NCBI GenBank assembly: GCA_944384125.1 | Contig: CALWSF010000033.1 | Location: 1-32,447, forward strand | Direction: 5' to 3' | DNA length: 32,447 nucleotides | From: an uncultured Lachnospiraceae bacterium | GTDB lineage: Bacteria; Bacillota; Clostridia; Lachnospirales; Lachnospiraceae | Shown here: piece after piece, positions 15,261 through 22,846 of the stretch | Layout: each line of letters starts with the position of its first letter | How positions within the stretch are numbered: position 1 is the first letter of the stretch | Made by a program: the position numbers and the translations under genes | Notes under the pieces: generated by a model | What the model saw: only the letters and a program-made list of their open reading frames with translations | What the model was told of the DNA's origin: nothing | The model's database searches: none

Positions 15261-16523
15261 ATGGCATTAAAGAAAAAACCGGTAACCGGAATGAAGGACA
15301 TTCTCCCGGCGGAGATGGAAATCAGGGATTATGTGCTGAATATCATAAAAGACACATATCGTCAGTATGGATTTTCTTCCATAGAAACGCCCTGTGTGGA
15401 GCATATTGAAAATCTGACCAGCAAACAGGGCGGAGACAATGAGAAGCTTATTTTCAAAATCTTAAAGCGCGGTGAAAAACTGAATCTGGAAACGGCCGAG
15501 ACAGAGGCGGATCTGGTGGACGGCGGACTTCGCTATGATCTCACACTGCCTTTAAGCCGCTACTATTCCAATAATGCAGCCAGCCTTCCGTCGCCTTTCA
15601 AGGCACTTCAGGTCGGCAGCGTATGGAGGGCGGATCGACCGCAGAAAGGGCGCTTCAGACAGTTTGTCCAGTGCGATATCGATATTCTGGGGGATGCTAC
15701 CAGTCTGGCAGAGATAGAGGAAATCCTGGCGCTCACAACAGCTCTTAAAAGGATCTGTCCTGACAAAGCATATACTGTCCGGGTAAATGACCGCGCTATC
15801 CTGAAGGGAATGGCAGATTACAGCGGATTCCCGGAGAATGAGACGGATCAGGTTTTCATTATCCTGGACAAGATGGACAAAATAGGCCTTGACGGGGTAA
15901 AGGAAGAGCTTCTGGCAGAGGGATATACAGCTGAATCCGTTGAAAAATATACGGATCTTTTGGGAAAAGTGAAAAATACGGCGGAAGGTGTCCGTGAACT
16001 GGGAAGGATTCTGGAGGGCGTTATGGATCCGGCAAAGGCGGAGAATCTTGCCATGATTATGGATACCGTAAAAGAAGTGGCGGATATTGATTTCGGCCTG
16101 GAATTTGACCCCACTCTGGTACGCGGCATGGGGTATTACACAGGTACCATTTTTGAAGTTTCAATGGAGGGCTTCGGCGGCTCTGTTGCCGGAGGCGGCC
16201 GGTATGACAAACTGATTGGGAAGTTTACGGGGACCGATACGCCGGCCTGTGGATTTTCCATTGGTTTTGAGCGTATTATCACGATACTCATGGACAGCGG
16301 TTTTAAGGTTCCGGCCTCATCCGGGAAGAAGGCCTACCTGTACGAGAAGGGAATAAGCGGCGCTGCGCTGGCAGACATTCTTAAAAAAGCGCAGGCAGAG
16401 CGTGCATCAGGCGTGCGTGTGGCTGTTGCTCAGATGAATAAGAACAAAAAGTTCCAGAAGGAGCAGCTTCAGAAGGAAGGATATCAGGAATTTGTGGAGT
16501 TTTACCGCGATTCTTTGAAGTGA
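15261..16523 (+). CDS. hisS: Histidyl-tRNA synthetase (divergent, short C-terminal domain)
   Basis: Class II synthetase that charges tRNA-His. The 420-residue product shows TGMKDILPAE (9-18), motif 1 around 38-48, motif 2 VWRADRPQKGRFRQFVQCDIDI (121-142, R123), the His-binding loop LVRGMGYYTGTIFEV (286-300, catalytic R288), AGGGRYDKL (310-318) and motif 3 GFSIGFERI (331-339). Two oddities appear. The loop reads RGMGYY where most enzymes read RGLDYY, and the region after the catalytic core is only about 67 residues with little resemblance to the normal anticodon-binding domain of about 95. HisZ, the regulatory paralogue, is unlikely because the catalytic residues are present. ATG 15261 was chosen: AAGGAG is 8 bases away; GTG 15258 is an alternative. 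Confidence 0.88.
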   Translation: MALKKKPVTGMKDILPAEMEIRDYVLNIIKDTYRQYGFSSIETPCVEHIENLTSKQGGDNEKLIFKILKRGEKLNLETAETEADLVDGGLRYDLTLPLSRYYSNNAASLPSPFKALQVGSVWRADRPQKGRFRQFVQCDIDILGDATSLAEIEEILALTTALKRICPDKAYTVRVNDRAILKGMADYSGFPENETDQVFIILDKMDKIGLDGVKEELLAEGYTAESVEKYTDLLGKVKNTAEGVRELGRILEGVMDPAKAENLAMIMDTVKEVADIDFGLEFDPTLVRGMGYYTGTIFEVSMEGFGGSVAGGGRYDKLIGKFTGTDTPACGFSIGFERIITILMDSGFKVPASSGKKAYLYEKGISGAALADILKKAQAERASGVRVAVAQMNKNKKFQKEQLQKEGYQEFVEFYRDSLK

Positions 16524-16603
16524 AAAAATTTGAAATAAAAACAGATTTGCGCAAAGCACAGGATGCAGGCGCAAAGAATAATAAGACGGAGGAAAAAGAA
16601 ATT

Positions 16604-18412
16604 ATGGCAGAATCAATGGCAGGCCTTAAGCGTACTCATCGCTGTACTGAGCTGGATACGGCCAATATCGGCGAGATTGTTACAGTCATGGGCTGGGTGC
16701 AGAAGAACAGAAATAAAGGCGGAATCATTTTTGTGGATCTCAGGGATCGTTCCGGTATTCTGCAGATTATTTTTGAGGAGGCCGACTGTGGGGCGGAGAG
16801 CTTTGCAAAGGCTGAGAAACTGAGAAGTGAGTTTGTTATTGCGGTTACAGGACGCGTGGAGGCCAGATCAGGAGCTGTAAATGAGAACCTGAAGACAGGC
16901 CGGATTGAAGTTCGCGCCCAGTCGCTCCGCATTCTTTCCGAGTCCGAGACTCCGCCTTTCCCCATTGAGGAGAATTCAAAGACAAAAGAGGAGCTGCGTT
17001 TAAAATACCGCTATCTGGATCTGAGGAGACCGGATCTGCAGAGGAATCTTATGACGAGAAGCCGTGTGGCTATCCTGACGAGAGCTTTTCTGGCTGATGA
17101 GGGTTTTCTGGAGATCGAGACACCGACACTCATTAAGAGTACGCCGGAAGGGGCGAGAGACTATCTGGTTCCCAGCCGTGTGCATCCCGGAAGCTTTTAT
17201 GCGCTTCCCCAGTCTCCCCAGCTTTTAAAGCAGCTTCTGATGTGTTCCGGTTATGATCGCTACTTCCAGCTGGCAAGATGCTACCGTGATGAGGATCTGC
17301 GGGCCGACCGTCAGCCGGAGTTTACGCAGATTGATATGGAGCTTTCCTTTGTCGATGTGGAAGATGTGCTTGATGTCAATGAGCGTCTGTTACAGAAGCT
17401 TTTCTGCGAGATATGCGGCTATGAGCTCCAGCTTCCCATACCGAGAATGACATGGCGTGAAGCAATGGATCGTTTTGGCTCTGACAAGCCGGATCTGCGC
17501 TTTGGCATGGAGCTTAAAAATGTGTCAGATACAGTAAGGGGCTGCGAATTTGCAGTATTTAAGGGAGCGCTTGAGAACGGAGGTTCTGTCCGCGGAATTA
17601 ATGCTGAGGGACAGGCAGGCATGCCCAGAAAGAAGATAGATGCCCTTGTGGAGTACGCAAAAGGATTCGGGGCAAAGGGGCTTGCTTATCTGTCTATCCA
17701 GGAGGACGGAAGCTTCAAATCATCTTTTGCAAAGTTTATGAAAGAAGAGGAACTGACAGCTCTTGTGTCGGCCATGGGAGGAAAGCCCGGCGATCTCCTG
17801 CTGTTTGCGGCGGATAAGGACAAGGTTGTGTTTGACGTTCTGGGAAATCTCCGTCTTGAACTGGCAAGACAGCTCGATCTCCTCAAAAAAGATGATTTTA
17901 AATTCCTGTGGGTAACGGAGTTCCCGCTTCTGGAGTATTCAGAAGAAGAGGATCGCTATGTGGCGATGCATCATCCTTTTACCATGCCTATGGAGGAGGA
18001 TCTGCCCCTGCTTGATACTGATCCGGGTGCCGTGCGCGCAAAGGCATATGATATTGTGCTCAACGGAACGGAGATGGGCGGCGGCTCTGTCCGTATCCAT
18101 CAGGCGGATATTCAGTCAAAAATGTTTGAGGTTCTGGGATTCACGAAGGAGAAGGCGAACGAGCAGTTCGGTTTCCTTCTGGATGCTTTCAAATACGGTG
18201 TTCCGCCTCATGCAGGTCTTGCATACGGAATGGATCGTATGGTTATGCTTATGGTGGGTGCAGACAGCATCCGCGATGTTATTGCCTTCCCGAAGATCAA
18301 GGATGCATCCTGTCTTATGATGGAAGCTCCTTCTCCTGTGGATCAGAAGCAGCTTGATGAGCTGTCCATCGGAATAACAGCAGAGTCGGAGACGGCAGAA
18401 AAAGAAGAGTAA
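16604..18412 (+). CDS. aspS: Aspartyl-tRNA synthetase, bacterial type
   Basis: Class IIb synthetase charging tRNA-Asp, 602 residues, the normal bacterial size. An N-terminal OB-fold anticodon-binding domain (about 20-120, GWVQKNRNKGGIIFVDLRDR) is followed by RYLDLRRPDLQRNL, motif 1, and motif 2 with R228 in CYRDEDLRADRQPEFTQIDME. A bacterial GAD insertion lies near 300-400, then GTEMGGGSVRIH (488-499) and motif 3 AYGMDR (540-545). ATG 16604 has GGAGG 11 bases upstream and fits the family N-terminus. The frame also opens at a GTG (16520) that overlaps the hisS stop, which would add 28 residues of poor similarity. It is the last gene of the rel operon, followed by a terminator. Confidence 0.95.
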   Translation: MAESMAGLKRTHRCTELDTANIGEIVTVMGWVQKNRNKGGIIFVDLRDRSGILQIIFEEADCGAESFAKAEKLRSEFVIAVTGRVEARSGAVNENLKTGRIEVRAQSLRILSESETPPFPIEENSKTKEELRLKYRYLDLRRPDLQRNLMTRSRVAILTRAFLADEGFLEIETPTLIKSTPEGARDYLVPSRVHPGSFYALPQSPQLLKQLLMCSGYDRYFQLARCYRDEDLRADRQPEFTQIDMELSFVDVEDVLDVNERLLQKLFCEICGYELQLPIPRMTWREAMDRFGSDKPDLRFGMELKNVSDTVRGCEFAVFKGALENGGSVRGINAEGQAGMPRKKIDALVEYAKGFGAKGLAYLSIQEDGSFKSSFAKFMKEEELTALVSAMGGKPGDLLLFAADKDKVVFDVLGNLRLELARQLDLLKKDDFKFLWVTEFPLLEYSEEEDRYVAMHHPFTMPMEEDLPLLDTDPGAVRAKAYDIVLNGTEMGGGSVRIHQADIQSKMFEVLGFTKEKANEQFGFLLDAFKYGVPPHAGLAYGMDRMVMLMVGADSIRDVIAFPKIKDASCLMMEAPSPVDQKQLDELSIGITAESETAEKEE

Positions 18413-18464
18413 CAAAAAAGTGCGTTTCTTTCTGTACAGCACTTGATAAAATATGGACGGTCCT

Positions 18465-18513
18465 GCAAAAGCGGCTTTGGGTGTGCAATCATGCATCCTG
18501 AGCCGCTTTTTGC
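18465..18513 (+). terminator. Rho-independent terminator after aspS
   Basis: AAAAGCGGCT (18467-18476) pairs perfectly with AGCCGCTTTT (18501-18510), and the arms extend to GCA/TGC with one bulge. The U-run lies in the 3' arm. It ends the rel-aspS operon. Confidence 0.8.
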
Positions 18514-18649
18514 ATACGCAAAAACCGCCGCCTGTGAATCTTTTGTGAATCGGTAGAAAACAGAGATGAGATCTGTTAAAATAAAAACGGAAAAAGAAGA
18601 TTTAAAACAAATTTGCGGGTTTTGCCGCGGGATAGATGAGGTAAGGCAG

Positions 18650-19327
18650 ATGGAGATGATTAAGGTATTAGTGGTGGACGATGAGGCCCGGATGAGAAAA
18701 CTGGTAAAGGATTTTCTTTCTGTAAAGGGTTATCAGGTTCTGGAGGCTGCAGACGGGGAAGAGGCTATTGACATTTTTTTTGAGCAGAAGGATATTGCCC
18801 TTATTCTGCTTGATGTGATGATGCCGAAAATGGATGGCTGGGAGGTAGTAAAAACAATTCGCAAATACTCTCAGGTTCCCATTATTATGCTGACAGCCCG
18901 GGGCGAGGAGAGTGACGAGCTTCAGGGATTTAATCTGGGAGTCGACGAATATATTTCAAAACCGTTCAGTCCTAAGATTCTGGTGGCGAGAGTAGAGGCT
19001 ATTCTGAGAAGAAGCAAGACAGTATCCCAGGATGTCATTGATGTGGGCGGGATACACATCGACAAGGCTGCTCATCAGATCAGCGTGGACGGCAGGGCAG
19101 TGGATTTAAGCTACAAGGAATTTGAACTGATGACATATTTTGTAGAAAATCAGGGGATCGCTCTTTCGCGCGAGAAAATTCTCAACAATGTGTGGAATTA
19201 TGACTACTTCGGCGATGCCAGAACAATTGATACCCATGTGAAAAAACTGAGAAGCAAACTGGGCGAAAAGGGCGATTATATTAAAACCATCTGGGGGATG
19301 GGGTATAAATTTGAGGTAGGAGAATGA
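18650..19327 (+). CDS. OmpR/PhoB-family response regulator
   Basis: DNA-binding response regulator of 225 residues. The receiver domain (about 4-118) has D10 and D11, phosphorylation site D55 in LILLDVMMPKMDGW, T82 and K104 in SKPF. The winged-helix domain (about 128-222) ends with RTIDTHVKKLRSKLG and IWGMGYKFE, typical of OmpR regulators. ATG 18650 gives a normal N-terminus; the frame extends to 18566 but that stretch lacks family similarity. The stop overlaps the kinase start by 4 bases (ATGA), so the pair is translationally coupled. The cell-wall hydrolase gene downstream suggests an envelope role, which is inference. Confidence 0.94.
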   Translation: MEMIKVLVVDDEARMRKLVKDFLSVKGYQVLEAADGEEAIDIFFEQKDIALILLDVMMPKMDGWEVVKTIRKYSQVPIIMLTARGEESDELQGFNLGVDEYISKPFSPKILVARVEAILRRSKTVSQDVIDVGGIHIDKAAHQISVDGRAVDLSYKEFELMTYFVENQGIALSREKILNNVWNYDYFGDARTIDTHVKKLRSKLGEKGDYIKTIWGMGYKFEVGE

Positions 19328-20919
19328 GACGTTCAATCCGCTGGAAATTTACGCTGACATTTATGAGTCTGATGATCCTGTCTGTTCTGGCGGTCTGGTG
19401 CATTAACAAATGGTTTCTGGAAGATTATTATCAGAATTATAAGATCGGGGTTCTGGAGAGGGGATATGAGGCCATTGATGCCATTGTGCGCCGGGAGATG
19501 GAACGGGGAGAATCGAGCCTGGAAGGAGCTCAGGAAGAGCTGGATGACAATCTGGGCGGTCTGGTAACCGGAGAAGATCTGGATGCGGCAGATAATCCGC
19601 AGGACAGTGTGGAAATTCTGGCGCGGGTGGTGCAGCGTCTCAGGGATACATCCAATATTACGCTTCTGATTTATGACAGCTTAAAGGATCAGACGCTGGT
19701 TTCATCCGTCAGGGATATAGAGGTTATGCGGGAGCGCGTCCGCCAGTATATAGTAGGTTACAATGTATCGCGGCGGGAAATCATGAGAAAGCATGACAAT
19801 TATATGATCCAGAAAACCTACGATCCGCGCAATAAAACTTTCTATCTGGAGAGCTGGGGATTCTTTTCTGACAACAGCACAATTTTTATTATGACAACAC
19901 CTCTGGAAAGTATCAGAGAGAGCGCTGATATTTCCAATCGTTTTCTCATGTATGTGGGGATTGTTGTCATATTTGTGGGAAGTATTATTCTGTATTTTAT
20001 CACAAAAAGGATTACAGCGCCCATACATCGTCTGTCTCAGCTTTCAGAAAAAATGTCCAGATTGGATTTTAATGCGCGCTATGTACAGCCCCGTCATTCC
20101 ACGGAGGAGATAGATATACTGGGCAACAGCATGAATGTGCTGTCAGAAAGGCTGGAGGAGACAATAAATGAGCTCAAATCGGCAAATAATCAGCTTAAAA
20201 AGGATATAGAAGAAAAAACACAGATTGACGAGATGAGAAAAGAGTTTATTGCAAATGTCTCTCATGAGCTGAAAACGCCTATTGCGCTTATCCAGGGCTA
20301 CGCGGAGGGACTTGTGGAAGGCATGGCCGAGGATAAGGAAAACCGGGATTACTACTGTGAGGTAATCATGGATGAGGCCGGAAAAATGAATAAGATGGTT
20401 AAACAGCTTCTGACACTGACAGCGCTGGAATTTGGCAGAGAACAGATTGTGATGGAGCAGTTTGATCTTACAGAGCTTATCCGCGGCGTCATATCTGCAT
20501 CGGGGCTGCTTCTGAGGCAGAAAGAAGTGACAGTGAATTTTCCGTATGATAAGCCTGTTATGGTAAAAGGGGATGAATTTAAGATAGAAGAGGTGGTAAC
20601 GAATTATCTGACCAATGCAATCAATCATGCGGACGGAGAGAAGAAAATCCGGATTTTCATGGACATGCTGCCGGAGCGCCGGGAAGTAAAAGTTTCTGTA
20701 TACAATACAGGAAACCCCATACCGGAGGAGGCTCTTCCCAATCTGTGGACTAAGTTTTATAAAGTGGACAAGGCGCGTACCAGAGCCTATGGAGGAAGCG
20801 GAATCGGCCTCTCCATTGTCAAAGCGATCATGGATTCCCACCACAAAGAATATGGCGTGAGAAACACTGAAAACGGGGTGGAATTCTGGTTCACGCTGGA
20901 ATGTGAAAATATAAAATAA
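19324..20919 (+). CDS. Sensor histidine kinase with HAMP domain
   Basis: Membrane kinase partner of the preceding regulator, 531 residues. TM1 is at about 8-28 and an extracellular sensor domain at 29-206 with no recognised fold. TM2 is at 207-228, the HAMP linker at 229-282 and a coiled-coil stretch at 270-300. The HisKA domain carries phospho-acceptor H314 in ANVSHELKTPIALIQGYAEG. The ATPase domain has the N-box NYLTNAINHA (427-436), NTGNPI (461-466) and the G2 motif GGSGIGLSIV (490-499). It follows the regulator with a 4-base overlap. The signal sensed cannot be read from the sequence. Confidence 0.94.
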   Translation: MRRSIRWKFTLTFMSLMILSVLAVWCINKWFLEDYYQNYKIGVLERGYEAIDAIVRREMERGESSLEGAQEELDDNLGGLVTGEDLDAADNPQDSVEILARVVQRLRDTSNITLLIYDSLKDQTLVSSVRDIEVMRERVRQYIVGYNVSRREIMRKHDNYMIQKTYDPRNKTFYLESWGFFSDNSTIFIMTTPLESIRESADISNRFLMYVGIVVIFVGSIILYFITKRITAPIHRLSQLSEKMSRLDFNARYVQPRHSTEEIDILGNSMNVLSERLEETINELKSANNQLKKDIEEKTQIDEMRKEFIANVSHELKTPIALIQGYAEGLVEGMAEDKENRDYYCEVIMDEAGKMNKMVKQLLTLTALEFGREQIVMEQFDLTELIRGVISASGLLLRQKEVTVNFPYDKPVMVKGDEFKIEEVVTNYLTNAINHADGEKKIRIFMDMLPERREVKVSVYNTGNPIPEEALPNLWTKFYKVDKARTRAYGGSGIGLSIVKAIMDSHHKEYGVRNTENGVEFWFTLECENIK

Positions 20920-20941
20920 ATATAAAACATCCCGAACAACC

Positions 20942-20970
20942 TTGACAAAAAAGAGAAAAAAAAATATAAT
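20942..20970 (+). promoter_or_regulatory. Perfect sigma-A promoter of the NlpC/P60 gene
   Basis: TTGACA (20942-20947), a 17-bp A-rich spacer, TATAAT (20965-20970). Both boxes match consensus exactly. Transcription from near 20977 gives a leader of about 120 nt. Confidence 0.88.
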
Positions 20971-20995
20971 AGCACCGTAACATATTTAACAATTA

Positions 20996-21057
20996 TGTAA
21001 TAATTAATATAACATTTGTAATAAATGTTAAGATTACAGGGTAAATCCCGCGGGATT
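20996..21057 (+). promoter_or_regulatory. TGTAAT repeats and two palindromes in the NlpC/P60 leader
   Basis: TGTAAT occurs at 20996-21001 and 21017-21022, 21 bp apart (two helical turns), with TGTTAA at 21026-21031. TAACATTT (21010-21017) and AAATGTTA (21023-21030) form an 8-bp inverted repeat. A perfect 14-bp palindrome, AATCCCGCGGGATT, follows at 21044-21057. OmpR-type regulators of wall hydrolases such as WalR use TGTWAH-type repeats, but the spacing here is not the WalR 5-bp gap. Position downstream of the start site suggests repression or an RNA hairpin. Confidence 0.4.
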
Positions 21058-21096
21058 ATGCTGTGCAAGTCAAATTTGTCAAGGAGTTTTGGAGTA

Positions 21097-21819
21097 ATGA
21101 ATTTTAATAAAGCAAGAAAACTTTTCGGTGCAATATGTGTCTGTTCTCTGTTTACGGTAGGAGGCCATCAGGTAGCTCTGGCAGGTCCGTCGGACGGCTT
21201 TGAGGATGAGATGGTTGCCATGGTGGAGGCATCTGATGTTTCTATTTATGCGGATGATGATGAGAACTCCCAGGTGGTTGCCATGGCGAAGCAGGGAAGC
21301 AGCTATGACGTGATTGAAGAGGCCGGCGAAGGCTGGGTCAAGGTTGCGGCAGGAGAGCTGGAAGGATACCTGAAAGTGCAGGGAGAAGTGATGCTTACAA
21401 AAGCGGAGGATGCCGCTGAAGCCGCTGCAGAATTTATGGCTGAGCAGAATGATATTTCCGCAAGACAGCAGGTAGTTGAATACGCACTTCAGTTTGTGGG
21501 AGGTCCGTATCGCTACGGCGGCAGTGATCCCCATACAGGAGTTGACTGTTCCGGTTTTACCCGTTATGTGATGCAGAACGGAGCCGGGGTAAGCCTGAAC
21601 CGTTCCTCATCTTCACAGGCTACGCAGGGACGGGCTGTCAGCGCAGCTGAGATGCAGCCGGGAGATCTTATTTTCTACGGCAATGGAAGCCGCATTAATC
21701 ATGTGGCACTTTACATAGGAGATGGACAGGTTGTTCATGCTTCCACAGAGCGTACCGGCATTAAGACATCTCCCTGGAATTACCGCAATCCCGTAAAGAT
21801 TGTGAGTGTCCTGGGTTAA
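21097..21819 (+). CDS. Secreted SH3b-NlpC/P60 cell-wall hydrolase
   Basis: Exported cysteine peptidase that cuts peptidoglycan stem peptides, usually gamma-D-Glu to diamino acid bonds. It has 240 residues. A signal peptide covers 1-29 with a likely cut after HQVALA. A bacterial SH3 domain lies at about 40-100, an Ala/Glu-rich linker at 100-122 and an NlpC/P60 domain at about 124-240. Catalytic C151 is in DCSGF, H202 in NHVALYIG, and H214 in VVHAST completes the site. ATG 21097 was chosen for its fit to the signal peptide, with AAGGAG and GGAG ahead. It has its own strong promoter directly downstream of a two-component system, and a long terminator follows. Confidence 0.93.
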   Translation: MNFNKARKLFGAICVCSLFTVGGHQVALAGPSDGFEDEMVAMVEASDVSIYADDDENSQVVAMAKQGSSYDVIEEAGEGWVKVAAGELEGYLKVQGEVMLTKAEDAAEAAAEFMAEQNDISARQQVVEYALQFVGGPYRYGGSDPHTGVDCSGFTRYVMQNGAGVSLNRSSSSQATQGRAVSAAEMQPGDLIFYGNGSRINHVALYIGDGQVVHASTERTGIKTSPWNYRNPVKIVSVLG

Positions 21820-21870
21820 GGATAAGCCGGCAGATATTGTATCAGAACCTGCGGGAGCAGGAAGCATATA

Positions 21871-21914
21871 TAAAGGAAAAAGGAGTTCGCGGCGGCGGAC
21901 TCCTTTTTCCTTTA
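21871..21914 (+). terminator. Strong terminator after the NlpC/P60 gene
   Basis: A perfect 16-bp stem, 21871-21886 with 21899-21914, has a GC-rich loop. The arms are A-rich and T-rich, so it can act in both directions. Confidence 0.85.
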
Positions 21915-21923
21915 CAAAAAGAC

Positions 21924-21954
21924 TGCATAAAAATTTGTTTGCAGAGCCATACTA
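21924..21954 (+). promoter_or_regulatory. Forespore (sigma-G/F-type) promoter candidate
   Basis: TGCATA (21924-21929), an 18-bp spacer, CATACTA (21948-21954). This matches the sigma-G consensus I know from Bacillus spore-protein genes (GnATR, about 18 bp, CATnnTA). There is no sigma-A promoter in the same stretch. It lies 37 bp ahead of the start codon at 21991. Confidence 0.6.
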
Positions 21955-21990
21955 ACGATGTAACAAAAAAACAGTCAGGAGGTAGCAGAT

Positions 21991-22158
21991 ATGTCTAACA
22001 AAAACAGTTACAGCGACATGGATGACAATACCAGCAAAAACTGTTCACAGAACAGTTACAAGAACAGTTCAAAGAACAGTTCCAAAAACGCAAGCCAGAA
22101 CTCTTACAAAAACAGTTCTCAGAACAAAACTGAGAATACCAGCAAAAACAGCTATTGA
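21991..22158 (+). CDS. 55-residue tetrapeptide-repeat protein, probably forespore-expressed
   Basis: A short gene not matched to any family I know. Residues 16-55 are ten consecutive tetrapeptides with Asn fixed at position 2. Position 1 is Lys, Gln or Glu; position 3 is mostly Ser; position 4 is Ser, Tyr or Thr. The first 15 residues contain a KNSY and a short acidic DMDD stretch. It has no signal peptide or membrane span, and one Cys (residue 18). AGGAGGT (21977-21983) lies 7 bases before the ATG, an excellent site, and a forespore-type promoter stands upstream. The composition recalls gamma-type small acid-soluble spore proteins, but no sequence relation is claimed. A structured segment follows the stop. 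Confidence 0.75.
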   Translation: MSNKNSYSDMDDNTSKNCSQNSYKNSSKNSSKNASQNSYKNSSQNKTENTSKNSY

Positions 22159-22234
22159 TTCGGATAGGGTTAAAGGGACTTGAGGAGTCTGCCCTGAGAC
22201 CGGATAAAGTAATCTGAGCAGTTATTGCGGGAAG

Positions 22235-22365
22235 AAAATGCCGTGAAAGTGAAAAAGGACGGAACCGCTTTCTGGAAACAAGACAGAGCGGCGGGTGCCG
22301 GGACAGCTTTGCAGGGAATGCTGCAAAAGCTGTGAACCTGTTTTGCTTTCGCGGCATTTTTGTGT
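22235..22365 (+). ncRNA. Candidate structured RNA (three-way junction)
   Basis: A 20-bp outer stem joins 22235-22254 to 22341-22360, with three G-U pairs and no mismatch. Inside are two hairpins: 22265-22274 with 22284-22291 (8 bp, 2-base bulge, 9-base loop) and 22304-22314 with 22321-22332 (11 bp, one bulge, 6-base loop). TTTTTGTGTTTT starts within the outer 3' arm and continues past it. It may be an independent small RNA, the 3' end of the tetrapeptide-repeat mRNA, or a leader of the rhodanese gene. It does not match 6S, SRP, tmRNA or RNase P as I know them. Confidence 0.4.
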
Positions 22366-22454
22366 TTTGACAGGTACATATTTCCCGTGTGATGGACACG
22401 TATTGATTTGAAGAAGAATATATTAAATTAAAGATGGACAGGAGGCAGAGCGGA

Positions 22455-22760
22455 ATGTATGAGACAATACCGGTAAACGATCTGGATCGCTGGCTGGAAC
22501 AGGGATACACGGGCAGAATTGTGGATTTGAGAGATCCTGAGTCCTTTTATCGTTCCCATCTTTACGATGCGGAAAACTATCCTTACGAAGAGCTGATGGA
22601 AAATCCGTCTGTTCTGACAGGGGAAGCACCTGTGCTGTTTTACTGCTCCCGCGGGAGTGAGAGTATGCTCGCCTGTAATTATTATTCCCGTCAGGGCCTT
22701 GAGGTATATAATCTGGGAGGCGGCTACCGATATTACCGGGGGAAATATAACGCCTTTTAA
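22455..22760 (+). CDS. Single-domain rhodanese-like sulfurtransferase
   Basis: Cytoplasmic protein of 101 residues, one rhodanese domain. The active-site loop FYCSRGSES carries the persulfide-forming Cys, followed by the Gly-x-x-Ser pattern. VDLRDPESFYRSHLYDAENYPYEEL is the usual start of the domain, and NLGGGYRYY the usual end. ATG 22455 was chosen because AGGAGG ends 9 bases before it; an in-frame ATG at 22434 lies upstream of that site. It probably moves sulfane sulfur or helps thiol redox. It stands between the structured segment and the methyltransferase promoter. Confidence 0.9.
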   Translation: MYETIPVNDLDRWLEQGYTGRIVDLRDPESFYRSHLYDAENYPYEELMENPSVLTGEAPVLFYCSRGSESMLACNYYSRQGLEVYNLGGGYRYYRGKYNAF

Positions 22761-22767
22761 ATGGCCG

Positions 22768-22796
22768 TTGACAGAAAGAATAAGGTAAATTAGAAT
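22768..22796 (+). promoter_or_regulatory. Promoter of the methyltransferase operon
   Basis: TTGACA (22768-22773), a 17-bp spacer, TAGAAT (22791-22796). It lies about 50 bp before the methyltransferase start and overlaps no gene. Confidence 0.7.
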
Positions 22797-22846
22797 AATA
22801 GAAATGAGGATACAAGAGGGGAAAATGAAGAAAAGAGGATTTGGGA

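Noticed and set aside
16520-16603. GTG 16520 as the true aspS start
   Set aside because: It overlaps the hisS stop, but the added 28 residues do not resemble AspRS N-termini and the ATG at 16604 has a GGAGG site.
20977-21096. c-di-AMP (ydaO-type) riboswitch before the NlpC/P60 gene
   Set aside because: Such switches often precede these genes, but the leader is too short and lacks the conserved core as I know it.
21991-22158. N-glycosylation sites in the tetrapeptide-repeat protein
   Set aside because: Many repeats read N-x-S/T, but no oligosaccharyltransferase or export signal is seen; the match follows from the Asn/Ser composition.
21991-22158. CRISPR array from the short DNA repeats
   Set aside because: The 12-bp units are codon-level repeats in an open frame, with no spacers and no cas genes.
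22367-22395. TTGACA at 22367 as a rhodanese promoter
   Set aside because: The hexamer at the right distance (TGATGG) is a poor -10, so no promoter is called.
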